A stretch of 64,000 nt of DNA from Burkholderiales bacterium (GCA_022841375.1 JALHRQ010000006.1:160442-224441), one strand, 5' to 3'; numbered from the stretch's first letter, positions 32,533-42,048 are shown. The notes: generated from the letters alone by a model not told the origin. Numbers and translations are program-made.

Positions 32533-34644
32533 TCAGGTGAGCTTGAAGCCGGAAACCGAATGTTTCAGTTCGGTCGCCAGGGTGATCAGCTCGGTGGCCG
32601 ACTGCGCGGATTTTTGCGTACCGGCCGTGGTGAGCTGGGTGATGTTGAGAATGCCCTTCATGCTGGCGGAGACCTTGGCTGCGGATTTCGACTGTTCCTG
32701 CGTCGCATTCGAGATCGCGCCGATGAGTTCGGCCAGTTGCGTTGAAACGGCCTCGATCTCGTGCAGCGCCTGTCCCGCTTCGTCGGCGACCCTTGCGCCT
32801 TCCACCACGCCCTGGGTGCTGCGCTCCATCGCTTCCACGGTGTTCTGCGTATCCTGCTGAATGCTTTTGACGATTTCGGTGATGTGTTTGGTGGCTTCGC
32901 CGGAACGTTCGGCGAGCCGCTGCACTTCTTCCGCGACCACGGCGAAACCGCGGCCCGCTTCACCCGCCGAGGCGGCCTGGATCGCGGCGTTCAGCGCCAG
33001 CACGTTAGTCTGTTCGGTGATGCCGGTGATCAGCTGCACGATCTCGCCGATTTCCTGTGAGCTTTCACCGAGGCGTTTGATCCGCTTCGAGGTTTCCTGG
33101 ATCTGTTCGCGGATTTCGTCCATGCCGCGGATCGCATTCTGCACGGCATGAGAACCTTTTTCTGCAGCGCTCAGTGAGTTCTGCGCGACCTTTGCCGATT
33201 GCGTGGCGTTCTCCGACACCTGGTTGATCGATTGCGCGATCAGCAATACCGACTGTCCGGTCGACTGGATCTCCGTCGATTGCTTCTGTGATGCAGCGAG
33301 CAATTGCGTTGCAATTTTCTGCGCGTTGCCGGTGGCGTGCGTGACCTGGTCCGCCGCTTTGGTGATGCCGCCGACCAGACCGCGTACCTGTTCGATGGTG
33401 AAGTTGATGGAGTCCGCAATGGCGCCGGTGACGTCTTCAGTGACGGTGGCCTGCACCGTCAGATCGCCGTCGGCGAGGTTGCCCATTTCATCCAGCAGCC
33501 GCAGGATGGCTTCCTGATTGCGGCGGTTCTGCTCTTCGCTTTGCAGCGCCCGTTTGCGGGCGTCGGCGACGAGCAGCTTGTCCAGAGCCACGAGAGAGAC
33601 CAGCAAGACCAGGGCGCAGGCAGCCGCCCCAACCAGAAACAACGGCAGTCCTGCTTGTTGCCGGCCATAAGCGGCCGCGAGCTGGTCCGATATTCTCAAC
33701 ATGCCGTCAGTGCTTTCGCCGACATCGCGTGCGGCCTGCTTGGCGAGAGACAGCGAATTCATGTTTTCGGTGATTGACTGCACAGCGGCGGAAAATGGGG
33801 AAATCAGATTCAGCAGTTCCTGTGCGGATTGCAGCGCACCGGGGTCGCTTAGGGGCTGGATGCCTTTTTTGGAGGGTTCGGCGCCTGTGAGTTCTTTCAA
33901 GGTGGCGTGGTAACGACGCACGTTCTCCGCAAAATTGAGCGCTATCTGGGGATTGGGCTGATCTGTGGACAGAAGGACCGAGGTTTCGCCGAAATTGAAA
34001 TTAGAGATGTCGGCGAGCAACTGCTTGCTGTAAGTCACGGTGGCATAGGGTTCCCGCGCAAACTGCGCCTGAACTGCAACCTTCTGAGCCAGCAGGCCAA
34101 GCTGTGCCGGCGTGTTGCGTATCGTTTCCTCCAGCGCACCGAGTCCGATCAGGTTGTTGCCCTGGGCCAGGATCAAGTCGACGTTGCTTGCAGTCGCCGG
34201 CCAGCGGGCGGACAGGTTCTTCACCATCGGCTGCAGTTCGCTGCCGGCGGCCGCCACGGTCATGCTGTCGCGTTCGCCGCCTTCCTGCAGCAGCTTCAGG
34301 TCTCGCGTGATTTCGTCGCGCGACTCGCGCAGCGATTCAAATGCCGAAGGGGTTCCGCCGGCCGCCTGTTGCACGTTTTTGGCAATGCGCAAAAGGTTGA
34401 AACTTACTTTTTCCGAGGTGAAGGTTGAAGCGGTCTGCAGACTGGTCTCCCTGGTGTGCAGCACTGTGAGCACGATGCCCCCGATCATGCTGGCCACAAT
34501 CAGGGCGGAAAGGAGCTTTTTCACGACACCCGACTCCAGTTTCGGCCATTTGACCAAACGCCCGACCCGCGGCGCAGCAGTGGCCGATGGAAAAGTTAAG
34601 GGCGAGAAGCTTTGCAGTTTCAGCAGATTGTTCAGCACGTTCAT
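32533..34644 (-). CDS. pilJ: PilJ methyl-accepting chemoreceptor of the pilus chemotaxis system
   Basis: This 703-residue receptor has a first membrane segment near residues 45-65, a periplasmic PilJ domain, a second membrane segment near 330-350 ([20 protein letters not shown]), a HAMP-like linker and the long MCP helical hairpin with the conserved tip [20 protein letters not shown]. It feeds signals from the pilus to the ChpA kinase through the CheW-like PilI encoded next door. AGGGGAT precedes the ATG. Gene order and spacing (33 bp to pilI, 44 bp to chpA) match known pil chemotaxis operons. Confidence 0.93.
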   Translation of the reverse strand: MNVLNNLLKLQSFSPLTFPSATAAPRVGRLVKWPKLESGVVKKLLSALIVASMIGGIVLTVLHTRETSLQTASTFTSEKVSFNLLRIAKNVQQAAGGTPSAFESLRESRDEITRDLKLLQEGGERDSMTVAAAGSELQPMVKNLSARWPATASNVDLILAQGNNLIGLGALEETIRNTPAQLGLLAQKVAVQAQFAREPYATVTYSKQLLADISNFNFGETSVLLSTDQPNPQIALNFAENVRRYHATLKELTGAEPSKKGIQPLSDPGALQSAQELLNLISPFSAAVQSITENMNSLSLAKQAARDVGESTDGMLRISDQLAAAYGRQQAGLPLFLVGAAACALVLLVSLVALDKLLVADARKRALQSEEQNRRNQEAILRLLDEMGNLADGDLTVQATVTEDVTGAIADSINFTIEQVRGLVGGITKAADQVTHATGNAQKIATQLLAASQKQSTEIQSTGQSVLLIAQSINQVSENATQSAKVAQNSLSAAEKGSHAVQNAIRGMDEIREQIQETSKRIKRLGESSQEIGEIVQLITGITEQTNVLALNAAIQAASAGEAGRGFAVVAEEVQRLAERSGEATKHITEIVKSIQQDTQNTVEAMERSTQGVVEGARVADEAGQALHEIEAVSTQLAELIGAISNATQEQSKSAAKVSASMKGILNITQLTTAGTQKSAQSATELITLATELKHSVSGFKLT

Positions 34645-34676
34645 GGTGATCCCCTGTCAATCGGTGTGGCGACGGT

Positions 34677-35186
34677 TCAAACGGCAATGTTCAGAAAAAC
34701 CGTCGTCCTGAGCAGTCCGGGGATTCCGGGCCTGAGCCAGGTTTCACCGGTTTGTGCATGTTCGACTGCCTGCAACCAGTTCTGCCCGGTGTTTCCGGAG
34801 ACCGGAGCCAGAAACTGGTCAGCCCGGAACAGACCACTGATGCGGTCGACCAGAAAGCCGCAAAACATGCGATGACGTGGTGCGACAAGTACAACCCGCG
34901 ACTGGTCGGAGAGCGTTGCGGCACTATGCCCTGCGAACAGGCCCAGATCGATCAACGTATGCAGGTCGCCGCGGATGTTCGACACGCCGAGCAGCCAGGG
35001 CTGGGTCAGCGGAACGGGATGCAGCGCAGGCCGCGGCAGGGTCTCCCCGACATCAGCGAGGTCGAGCAACCAGGAATGGCCGCCAGATTCAATGCCCAGC
35101 CAGATTGCCGTGGGGGCAGATTGCGGATTGAGCAGGCGCGCGGACAGCGTGCGTTGGTAGTCGCGCAAAGAGGTTGTGGCGCTCAT
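34677..35186 (-). CDS. pilI: CheW-like coupling protein PilI
   Basis: This 169-residue CheW-fold protein has WLLDLADVGETLP, LGVSNIRGDLHTLIDLGLF (the conserved NIRG turn) and FCGFLVDRISGLF. It couples the PilJ receptor to the ChpA kinase. The chosen ATG (35186) comes one base after the pilH stop, so the genes are translationally coupled; an alternative TTG at 35204 would overlap pilH. Confidence 0.9.
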   Translation of the reverse strand: MSATTSLRDYQRTLSARLLNPQSAPTAIWLGIESGGHSWLLDLADVGETLPRPALHPVPLTQPWLLGVSNIRGDLHTLIDLGLFAGHSAATLSDQSRVVLVAPRHRMFCGFLVDRISGLFRADQFLAPVSGNTGQNWLQAVEHAQTGETWLRPGIPGLLRTTVFLNIAV

Positions 35187-35187
35187 G

Positions 35188-35553
35188 TCAGCCCAGCGCC
35201 GCAATTTTGCCCAGCAGGTCGCCGGCGTTGATGGGCTTGACCACGTAATCCTTCGCGCCTTGACGCAGCCCCCAGACCTTGTCGGTTTCCTGCCCTTTGG
35301 AGGAGCAGATGATGACGGGGATATGGCTGGTGTCGTTGGCGCGGGTCAGCGCCCGGGTCGCCTGAAAGCCGTTCTGGCCCGGCATCACGATATCCATCAG
35401 CACGAGGTCCGGCTGCAGTTGCCGGGCTTTGGTGAGTCCGTCCGCTGCGCTGTCAGCACCGAACACCTTGTATCCGTTTTTGACCAGCATGTCGGTCAGG
35501 TGCTGGCGGTCGGTGGCGGAATCATCGACAACGAGGATATTTTTGATCGGCAT
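35188..35553 (-). CDS. pilH: CheY-like response regulator PilH
   Basis: This 121-residue single-domain receiver has VVDDSATDRQ, the phosphoacceptor in LVLMDIVMPGQNGF, IICSSKGQETD and the conserved Lys in YVVKPINAGDL. In pil chemotaxis it acts with PilG, on the PilB/PilT motors or as a phosphate sink. It lies between pilG and pilI. Confidence 0.9.
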   Translation of the reverse strand: MPIKNILVVDDSATDRQHLTDMLVKNGYKVFGADSAADGLTKARQLQPDLVLMDIVMPGQNGFQATRALTRANDTSHIPVIICSSKGQETDKVWGLRQGAKDYVVKPINAGDLLGKIAALG

Positions 35554-35589
35554 GGCGGTGTCTCCTGGGTGAAAGTGTTCAGACCGTGA

Positions 35590-35997
35590 TCAGGCGGGGA
35601 CGGCTTCACGCGTGTAATCGATGACGGTCTGCACCAGTCCTTCCTTGTTGAAGGGTTTGGTCAGGTAACGGTCGGATCCTGCGAGGCGACCGCGAGCGCG
35701 ATCGAAAAGTCCGTCCTTGCTCGACAGCATGATCACCGGGGTGTTGCGGTAATGGGGGTTCTGCTTGATCAGCGCGCAGGTCTGGTAACCGTCGAGGCGG
35801 GGCATCATCACATCGACAAAAATGATGCGCGGCTGGTGATCGCTGATTTTGGACAGCGCGTCAAAGCCATCCTCGGCGAGGATGACTTCATACCCTGCCT
35901 GGCGGAGAAACATTTCCGCGCTGCGCCGAATCGTGTTGCTGTCATCGATGATCAACACTTTGACTGCGCCCCGATTTGCCATGTCGCTCATATCCAT
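35590..35997 (-). CDS. pilG: CheY-like response regulator PilG
   Basis: This receiver protein of about 135 residues has VLIIDDSNTIRRS, the phosphoacceptor in IIFVDVMMPRLDGYQTC, VIMLSSKDGLFDRARGRLAG and the Lys in YLTKPFNKEG, a signature shared with PilG. The start at 35997 is preceded by GGGAGAG; a longer frame to 36054 lacks an RBS. As first gene of the operon it would be transcribed from the region 35998-36423. PilG interacts with FimV/FimL and promotes pilus extension in Pseudomonas. Confidence 0.9.
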   Translation of the reverse strand: MDMSDMANRGAVKVLIIDDSNTIRRSAEMFLRQAGYEVILAEDGFDALSKISDHQPRIIFVDVMMPRLDGYQTCALIKQNPHYRNTPVIMLSSKDGLFDRARGRLAGSDRYLTKPFNKEGLVQTVIDYTREAVPA

Positions 35998-36423
35998 AAC
36001 GCTCTCCCTGACCGTGCTCTGAGGCGTGTTTGCCCGCGCATGTGTGGTTTTCATGCGGTATCCGGCTGCTTGTTGTTGTTCAGTGCCGAGCCAAGGATGG
36101 CCCGCGATTACCGCCGGTTGATGACGCCGGGTTTACGTTGAACCCTTTCGGCTGGCCTCGCGGCTGGCATGCGCATTTCAATGCAGAGAAGCGCATGTGG
36201 TGTTCCCTGTTTCAGATACGCAGCCTAAGTTACTGACTGCGGCAACCGTGCACAAACCTAACAAACTGATAAGTTCGTGCGCCGCGCAGGGCGCGGAGAA
36301 AATTAATAATGCTATTAAATACAATGGGTTGCGAGCTCGCGGCGAGCCGCATCTGCAGGCATTGTGGCCGTTTACGTATTTAACGCATTTCGCGGAATGT
36401 TCACGAAATGTTCGTGACTAATT
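35998..36423. other. Intergenic region upstream of pilG
   Basis: No supported gene. The stretch 36236-36420 is AT-richer than its surroundings and should hold the pilG operon promoter; I could not pick out a confident -35/-10 pair. Open frames across it are short and without family resemblance. Confidence 0.4.
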
Positions 36424-37365
36424 TCACGTCGACCACCAGTGCCGCACCAGATGAAAGAACACGGGGGCGGCAAAACAAACGGACGCCACGCGATCCAGCA
36501 TGCCGCCGCCTTCGATGCTGCCGCCCCAGTCTTTCACGCCGCGGTCGCGTTTCATCGCCGACAGCACCAGGCCGCCGAAGAATCCCATCAGCGCAGCGGC
36601 CAGCGAGACCAGCGCAGCCTCGCCGATCGAAAAGGGGGTCATCCACGACAGCAGCATGCCGAGCACGACCGACGCAGTAATGCCGCCGATGAAACCTTCG
36701 ATGGTTTTGTTGGGTGACACCTGCGGCGCAATCTGGTGTTTGCCGAAAAGGCGGCTGCAGACATGATGCAGGATGTCGCCGCTCTGCACGATCAGCACCA
36801 GGAATACGATCAGGAACACATTGCGCTGCTCGTAGCCGGGGATGCGCAGGCTGAGCAGCGCGGGTATGTGCGAGATGCAGAAAACCGTGACCATCAATCC
36901 CCACTGGATGGTACCGGTGCGTTCCATGAAGTTGCGGGTGTCAGACTTGACCGCCGAGAGGATGGGCAGGAACAGGAAGGCATAAACAGGAATAAAAACC
37001 TCGTAAAAACCCAGCCACTCCACGCCGATCAGAAAATACTGAAACGGTAATGCCACAAAAAATGCCATGACCAGCGCCTGATGGTCGCCGCGGCGGGTCG
37101 GCGCAATGGTCAGGAACTCACGCAAGGCAGTGAACGACACGAAGGCGAACAGCACCACCACGCCGATGCGTCCGGCAAGCAGTGCTAGGCCGATGGTGAC
37201 GGTCATTGCCCACCAGGCCTGAATGCGCAGATTCATGTTGTCGATCAACGAATGCGGGCGGCCTTCGGCACGCACGATCTTGAGCCAGGTGCCCAGCACC
37301 GATGCCCCGACCAGCAGCAGAAAAACGCCGCCGGTAATCAACAAGGTGCCCTGGAAGTGGGTCAT
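36424..37365 (-). CDS. CdsA-family phosphatidate cytidylyltransferase (YnbB-like paralogue)
   Basis: This 313-residue protein with about eight membrane segments carries a C-terminal CdsA signature, SAMKRDRGVKDWGGSIEGGG, then MLDR. The usual PGHGG is IEGGG here. CdsA makes CDP-diacylglycerol from phosphatidate and CTP. Housekeeping cdsA usually sits with uppS and dxr; here the partner is a PlsC-like gene whose stop overlaps this ATG by four bases. That suggests a secondary CdsA-PlsC pair like YnbB in Escherichia coli. Confidence 0.85.
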   Translation of the reverse strand: MTHFQGTLLITGGVFLLLVGASVLGTWLKIVRAEGRPHSLIDNMNLRIQAWWAMTVTIGLALLAGRIGVVVLFAFVSFTALREFLTIAPTRRGDHQALVMAFFVALPFQYFLIGVEWLGFYEVFIPVYAFLFLPILSAVKSDTRNFMERTGTIQWGLMVTVFCISHIPALLSLRIPGYEQRNVFLIVFLVLIVQSGDILHHVCSRLFGKHQIAPQVSPNKTIEGFIGGITASVVLGMLLSWMTPFSIGEAALVSLAAALMGFFGGLVLSAMKRDRGVKDWGGSIEGGGMLDRVASVCFAAPVFFHLVRHWWST

Positions 37366-38024
37366 GTTTCCGCCGGCCGCGCGCTATGCATGGTGGCCAG
37401 CAGCGCGTCGCGTATGCGGGCCAGGAAGATTTCCTTGTCTTCGCCCTCTTGCAGTCGCAGGGGTGTGCCGAAACTGATTGAACACAGCAACGGCACCGGC
37501 ACTATTTCGCCTTTGGGCAACAGGCGTCCGAGATTTTCCATCCACACCGGTACCAGGTCGATCTGCGGACATTTTTGCGCGAGATGATAGATCCCGCTTT
37601 TGATCGGCAGCAGCAATTCGTCTGTAGTGTTGCGGGTGCCCTCAGGAAACAGGATCAGCGAATCGCCATCGTTCAGCGCCCCTGCCATGATATCCACCGG
37701 ATCGATGGTGCTGCCCTCACGGCTGCGTTCGATGACCACGCCATGGAGCACTTCATGAATGATGTAACGCCGGAGCGGACTTGCGTTCCAGTAGTCGGCG
37801 CCGGCAACCGGGCGTGTCATCCGCCGCAGCGGGAGCGGCAGCGAAGCCCAGATCAGCGCGAAATCGGCATGGCTGTTGTGATTGCCGAAATAGATGCGCT
37901 GCACCGGCACCGGTGCGCAGCCAAGCCAGCGCGCCTGAGCGCCGGTGATCAGCCGGGTGAAGCGCGTCAGCACCCACGATACGGCTTCGGGCACTGGGCG
38001 CAACATGAAAGTGGTCGGGCGCAT
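37362..38024 (-). CDS. PlsC-family 1-acylglycerol-3-phosphate acyltransferase
   Basis: This 220-residue acyltransferase has the catalytic NHxSxxD motif as NHNSHADF and the substrate-binding FPEGTRN. It lies upstream of the CdsA-like gene with a 4-bp ATGA overlap, so the two act in sequence: acylation to phosphatidate, then CDP activation. The N-terminus is short and moderately hydrophobic. Confidence 0.88.
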   Translation of the reverse strand: MRPTTFMLRPVPEAVSWVLTRFTRLITGAQARWLGCAPVPVQRIYFGNHNSHADFALIWASLPLPLRRMTRPVAGADYWNASPLRRYIIHEVLHGVVIERSREGSTIDPVDIMAGALNDGDSLILFPEGTRNTTDELLLPIKSGIYHLAQKCPQIDLVPVWMENLGRLLPKGEIVPVPLLCSISFGTPLRLQEGEDKEIFLARIRDALLATMHSARPAET

Positions 38025-38140
38025 CCTCTCCGGGTGTTTTGATCCGCGTTTAGTTGTGTTTATTGTGTTTGTCAGTGACGGTAACGCGGTTCACGCATTG
38101 TAGACGAGCGGGAGACAATGCGCGGTGAGTCCACGCTGCG

Positions 38141-38171
38141 TTGACACCGGCGCTGCGGCATTTGGTATAGT
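38141..38171 (+). promoter_or_regulatory. Candidate sigma-70 promoter of the GlcG-like gene
   Basis: TTGACA (38141-38146) and TATAGT (38166-38171) are separated by 19 bp, slightly long but with near-consensus hexamers. The pair ends 66 bp before the ATG at 38238 in the divergent gap next to the PlsC gene. Confidence 0.45.
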
Positions 38172-38237
38172 CGCCAGCGCCATTCCGCCCGGGCAGTACT
38201 GCCGCAGGTGCGGTCACCATCCATCCACGGAGGAATC

Positions 38238-38666
38238 ATGTCCAAGATCACCCTGCAGCAGGCCAATACCCTGATTGAAAAAGCCTTCGCCAAGGCGAAG
38301 GAAATGAAAGTGAACCCGCTGGCTGTGGTGGTGCTGGACCCTTCCGGCCACATCGTTGCTGCGCAGCGCCAGGACAATGCGTCGATGTTCCGTTTCGATG
38401 TGGCGTTGGGCAAGGCCTGGGGTGCAGTGGCGATGGGCGCTTCCAGCCGCGCGCTGGCGGGCCGTGCCAAGGAAAACCCCAATTTCATGATCACGCTGGC
38501 ATCAACGGCGCAAGGCAAGTTCCTGCCGCAGACGGGTGCTGTGCTGATCAAGGATGCCGCAGGCAACATCGTCGGTTCTGCCGGCGCCAGCGGCGGCACC
38601 GGTGATGAAGACGAAGCCTGCTGCGCCTACGGTGCTGAACAGGCCGGACTCAAAGCCGTCATTTAA
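38238..38666 (+). CDS. GlcG/HbpS-like (DUF336) protein
   Basis: This 142-residue protein is of the DUF336/GlcG family: ITLQQANTLIEKAFAKAKEM, VVVLDPSGHIVAAQRQDNA, and the Gly-rich end GSAGASGGTGDEDEACC. The family includes HbpS haem-binding proteins and small proteins within catabolic clusters whose role is often unknown. ATG 38238 follows CACGGAGGAATC, an excellent RBS. It heads a small operon with a cupin and a PLP aldolase. A signal peptide is absent, so it is cytoplasmic. Confidence 0.85.
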   Translation: MSKITLQQANTLIEKAFAKAKEMKVNPLAVVVLDPSGHIVAAQRQDNASMFRFDVALGKAWGAVAMGASSRALAGRAKENPNFMITLASTAQGKFLPQTGAVLIKDAAGNIVGSAGASGGTGDEDEACCAYGAEQAGLKAVI

Positions 38667-38689
38667 TTCATCGGGAACAGACTGACATC

Positions 38690-39142
38690 ATGGCTGACGC
38701 AGAAACCAGGACCAAGGGCGCCATCAAGGGCGGCAACGGCAAGTTCATTTTCCAGATGATGGAGATGGACAAGATTGAGGCCGGCACCGGCTATTCCACC
38801 GCGATGGGCCCGGTGATCGAGGGCGAGCGCATGCAATGCACGCTGGTGACCAAGGAGAAAGGCACCGGCTCGCGCCCGCATCTGCATCCCAATGAACAGT
38901 GGAACTACATCGTCAAGGGCATGATGCGGGTCAAGGTCGGCGACGGCCCCGAGCAGATCTGCGGTCCCGGCACGCTGCTGTATTTTCCGGCGAACATCGT
39001 GCATTACACGATAGCGATGCCTGAAGAGGATGCGATGTTTTTCGCGGTGAAGGATCTGTCGCACGGCATCATCGGCAAGGCGGCTGACGGCACCATGACC
39101 GGCGGTTACTACGATCCCGGCCACGGGCCGAAGACGGCGTAA
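38690..39142 (+). CDS. Cupin-domain protein
   Basis: This 150-residue single-cupin protein has motif 1 as GSRPHLHPNEQWNYIVKG and motif 2 as GPGTLLYFPANIVHYTI, giving the usual His/His/Glu/His metal set. It may be a small isomerase, decarboxylase or dioxygenase acting on the same compound as its neighbours. It is 23 bp downstream of the GlcG-like gene and 3 bp upstream of the PLP aldolase gene. Confidence 0.82.
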   Translation: MADAETRTKGAIKGGNGKFIFQMMEMDKIEAGTGYSTAMGPVIEGERMQCTLVTKEKGTGSRPHLHPNEQWNYIVKGMMRVKVGDGPEQICGPGTLLYFPANIVHYTIAMPEEDAMFFAVKDLSHGIIGKAADGTMTGGYYDPGHGPKTA

Positions 39143-39145
39143 ATC

Positions 39146-40264
39146 ATGCCGCATATCCCACCCGCCCGGCCGGGCATGACGCTGGCGGAAGTTGACACGC
39201 CGGCGCTGATTCTTGATCTTGATGCCTTTGAGGGCAACCTGCGGCAGCTGCAGGCGTCGATTGCCGGTCGCAAGATCATGCTGCGGCCGCATGCCAAGAG
39301 CCACAAATGCCCGCAGATTGCGCTGCGCCAGATCGCACTGGGTGCGGTCGGCGTGTGCTGTCAGAAAGTCAGCGAAGCGGAAGCGATGGTCGAAGGCGGG
39401 GTACCTGATGTGCTTATCGCCAACGAAGTGGTCGGCATGACCAAGCTCCGGCGCCTGGCCGCACTGGCGAAGCAGGCGAAGGTTGCGGTGTGTGCAGATG
39501 ATGAAGGCAACGTCAAGGACATCGATGCCGCCGCGCGCGAATTCGGTGTGGTCATCGATGTGCTGGTTGAAGTCAATGTCGGCGCCAATCGCTGCGGGGT
39601 CGAGCCCGGTGAAGCCGCGCTGAAGATTGCCCGGGCCATCGCCGCCTGCAAGAATCTGCGTTACGCCGGCCTGCAGGCTTATCAGGGTGGCGCGCAACAC
39701 ATGCGCAAGGTTGAGGAGCGGCGCACTGCGATTGCCGCGGCTGTGGACGGTGTGCAGCGCACGCTGGCGTTGATCGAAAAAGCCGGCTTGCCACGCGGCA
39801 AGGTCACCGGCGCCGGCACCGGCACTTATCTTTTCGAGGCGACAAGTGCGGTGTATGACGAATTGCAGGTCGGCTCCTACATATTCATGGACGCCGATTA
39901 CGCCAAAAACGACTGGACCGAAAGCGGCATTCCGCGTTTCGAACACAGTCTGTTTGTATGGACCACGGTGATGAGCCGCACCCGCGCCGACATCGCTATC
40001 GTCGACGCCGGGCTGAAGGCTTCGAGCATCGATTCCGGTATGCCACGCGTCGCTGACTTCCCGCAGGCCGAATTCCTCAAGGCATCCGATGAGCACGGCG
40101 TCATCCAAATGAATGGTTCCGCAGGATTTACGCTGGGCGACAAGCTGAAACTCATCCCCGGCCACTGTGACCCGACGGTCAACCTTTACGACCACTATGT
40201 CTGCGTGCGCGGCGGCAGAGTCGAGGCGTTGTGGCCGATCACTGCGCGCGGAGCGCTTTGGTAG
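39146..40264 (+). CDS. Fold-type III PLP enzyme, D-threonine aldolase/D-serine dehydratase (DSD1) family
   Basis: This 372-residue protein starts EVDTPALILDLDAFEGNLR and carries the PLP lysine in LRPHAKSHKC, with conserved GVCCQKVSEAE. The C-terminal domain has the metal-binding GHCDPTVNLYD of this family. Members cleave D-threonine or 3-hydroxyaspartate to glycine (or glyoxylate plus glycine), or dehydrate D-serine. It follows the cupin gene by 3 bp, so it belongs to the same operon. The dehydrogenase at 40410 could use the product, but a repeat element lies between them. Confidence 0.85.
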   Translation: MPHIPPARPGMTLAEVDTPALILDLDAFEGNLRQLQASIAGRKIMLRPHAKSHKCPQIALRQIALGAVGVCCQKVSEAEAMVEGGVPDVLIANEVVGMTKLRRLAALAKQAKVAVCADDEGNVKDIDAAAREFGVVIDVLVEVNVGANRCGVEPGEAALKIARAIAACKNLRYAGLQAYQGGAQHMRKVEERRTAIAAAVDGVQRTLALIEKAGLPRGKVTGAGTGTYLFEATSAVYDELQVGSYIFMDADYAKNDWTESGIPRFEHSLFVWTTVMSRTRADIAIVDAGLKASSIDSGMPRVADFPQAEFLKASDEHGVIQMNGSAGFTLGDKLKLIPGHCDPTVNLYDHYVCVRGGRVEALWPITARGALW

Positions 40265-40285
40265 GTCTGCAAAAGCTTTTAAACC

Positions 40286-40392
40286 TTTAGCCACAGAGGG
40301 CACAGAGAGCACAGAGAACTTCAAAACCAACCCTCTATTTGAGGTGTGCTTTGTTTTTCTCTGTGTCCTCTGTGACCTCTGTGGCTGCCTTT
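40286..40392. repeat. CACAGAG inverted-repeat element, copy 2
   Basis: CCACAGAGGGCACAGAGAGC on the left pairs with TCTGTGTCCTCTGTGACCTC on the right, around a T-rich centre. Its reverse complement parallels the element at 26847-26952 along its length, including flanking AAAG-GCAGCC. It lies between two catabolic genes. Confidence 0.8.
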
Positions 40393-40409
40393 GATCGAGG
40401 GGTTTCCTC

Positions 40410-41309
40410 ATGAGCACCATCAAAAAAATCGGTTTCATCGGCGTCGGCAACATGGGCAATCCGATGGCGGCGAATCTGCTTAAGGGCGGCTTCGATGTCT
40501 CGGTGTTTGATGCGCGGCCGGAAACCGCGGCGGCGTTTGTCGCGCAGCATGGCGGCAAGGCCGCGGCGTCACTGGCGGATCTTGCGCAGGGCGCCGATGT
40601 CATTGTGACCATGCTTCCCAACGACCAGATCGTGCGCAAGGTCATGCTCGATACCGGCGGCGCGGCCGCGGCAATGGCCAGGGGCGCGATGCTGATCGAC
40701 ATGGGCACCTGCGATCCGACGGGTACCCGGACCACGGCTGAAGCGCTGGCGAAACTCGGCCTGCACATGGTCGATGCCCCGGTGATGGGCGGCGTGGTGT
40801 TTGCCCGGGATGCAACCCTGGACATCATGACCGGCGGCAGCGCGGAGTTGGTCGAACGCTGCATGCCGGTGTTGAAGACCATGGGCCGCGGTGTCACCCA
40901 CTGCGGGTCTGTGGGTTCAGGGCATGCGATGAAAGCGCTGGCCAATTACATCAATGCCTGCGCGCTGATCAATGCCATCGAGGCGCTGACCATTGGCAAG
41001 AAATTCGGCCTCGACCCGAAAATGATGGCCGATGCGCTGGTGCCGATGTGCGCCGGGCGCAATCATCCGATCGAGAAAAAAGTTATCCCGCAAATCCTCA
41101 CGCACAAATACGCCACCGGCATGGCGCTGAGTTTTATCGCCAAGGATGTGAAAATTGCCGTCGATACTGCGCATGCCATCGGGGCAGCGGTGCCGCTTGG
41201 CGAAAAAGTTTCGGAGTTGTGGAATGACGCGGTGATAAAGGTCGGTGCCGGCGTCGACCAGACCGAGATCGTGCGTTACTGGGAAGAGGCCACCGGAGTC
41301 AAACTCTGA
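40410..41309 (+). CDS. 3-hydroxyisobutyrate dehydrogenase-family NAD(P)-dependent oxidoreductase
   Basis: This 299-residue protein has an N-terminal Rossmann motif IGFIGVGNMGNPMAANLL, the substrate-site DAPVMGGVVFARD and the catalytic lysine in GSGHAMKALANYI. This is the beta-hydroxyacid dehydrogenase family (3-hydroxyisobutyrate dehydrogenase, tartronate semialdehyde reductase). The GGV in place of the usual SGG in the substrate loop suggests a non-standard substrate. Its 3' end overlaps the convergent ceramidase-like gene by 34 bp. Confidence 0.88.
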   Translation: MSTIKKIGFIGVGNMGNPMAANLLKGGFDVSVFDARPETAAAFVAQHGGKAAASLADLAQGADVIVTMLPNDQIVRKVMLDTGGAAAAMARGAMLIDMGTCDPTGTRTTAEALAKLGLHMVDAPVMGGVVFARDATLDIMTGGSAELVERCMPVLKTMGRGVTHCGSVGSGHAMKALANYINACALINAIEALTIGKKFGLDPKMMADALVPMCAGRNHPIEKKVIPQILTHKYATGMALSFIAKDVKIAVDTAHAIGAAVPLGEKVSELWNDAVIKVGAGVDQTEIVRYWEEATGVKL

Positions 41310-42048
41310 CGCCGCGAAAGCATCAGCAGCACGCAGAATACCGCCGCTGCGGCCAGCAGATGCTTCAGCGAATGGCCGCTGATAATTCCGGCTGTGGCCG
41401 AATAAATCTCATGGTCGAATAATTCTGCTGTCTTGGCCAGCGCATACAGGGCGACGCCGTAAATCAGGTAATGTCGCAGCGTGTACCGTCCGGGAAATGC
41501 GGCGACCACGTAAGGGATGGCCAGCAGCGGTGCGCCCTGGACCCAGATATAAATGCGCAGGTCGCCGCTCGATTGCCACCACAACACACTGAGTAAGCCG
41601 ATGGGCAACGCGACGGCCAGCAGCGGAATTTCAACTGTTGACGCCATATGTTCGCTGATCAGCGCTGCGAACAGAGCCATGAAGGCAATGGTCATCGGCA
41701 GACGATCCCATACCAGGGTGTTGTCGTTGGGGTTGCCGTGGTAATGCGCGGACCCGAAAAACACCAGCGCGACCCCCGCAAAAACACCAGCCATGACCGC
41801 CAGGCGCCGCTGCGCCGGCGCCAGCAACCCATTGCACCGGCGACCCCGGCAAGCAGGAACAGCAGGTTCGACGCAATGTTGGCGAAATTCGCCACACCGA
41901 GGCAACTGCGCGTGTCGGCAAACAGATGGTAGCCGCGGTCCTGAGCGATCGGCGCGCCGTGGCCGATCAGCAGCCAGACGAGGGGGCCCAGCACCAGCAG
42001 TACCAGTGCGGCAATGCGTCCGGGTTGGGCGTGGCGGGACTGATTCAT
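41276..42048 (-). pseudogene. Ceramidase-like (CREST superfamily) membrane protein, frameshifted
   Basis: The N-terminal half reads from ATG 42048: a first membrane segment, DRGYHLFADTR, then NFANIASNLLFLLAGVAGAMG. After about 41835 the homology jumps to another frame: AGVFAGVALVFFGSAHYHGN, NPNDNTLVWDRLPM, and near the end GHSLKHLLAAAAVF. The Ser, His and Asp residues (GSAHYH, WDRLPM) and HxxxH-like end are the conserved hydrolase residues of alkaline ceramidases. A single-base indel within about 41785-41835 explains both halves; it could be a real mutation or an assembly error. About seven membrane segments are present in total. Its 3' end overlaps the dehydrogenase gene. Confidence 0.75.

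Noticed and set aside
38663..40945. 760-codon minus-strand open frame
   Set aside because: It covers the cupin, aldolase and dehydrogenase genes in antisense; those genes have clear family motifs and ribosome-binding sites, this frame has neither.
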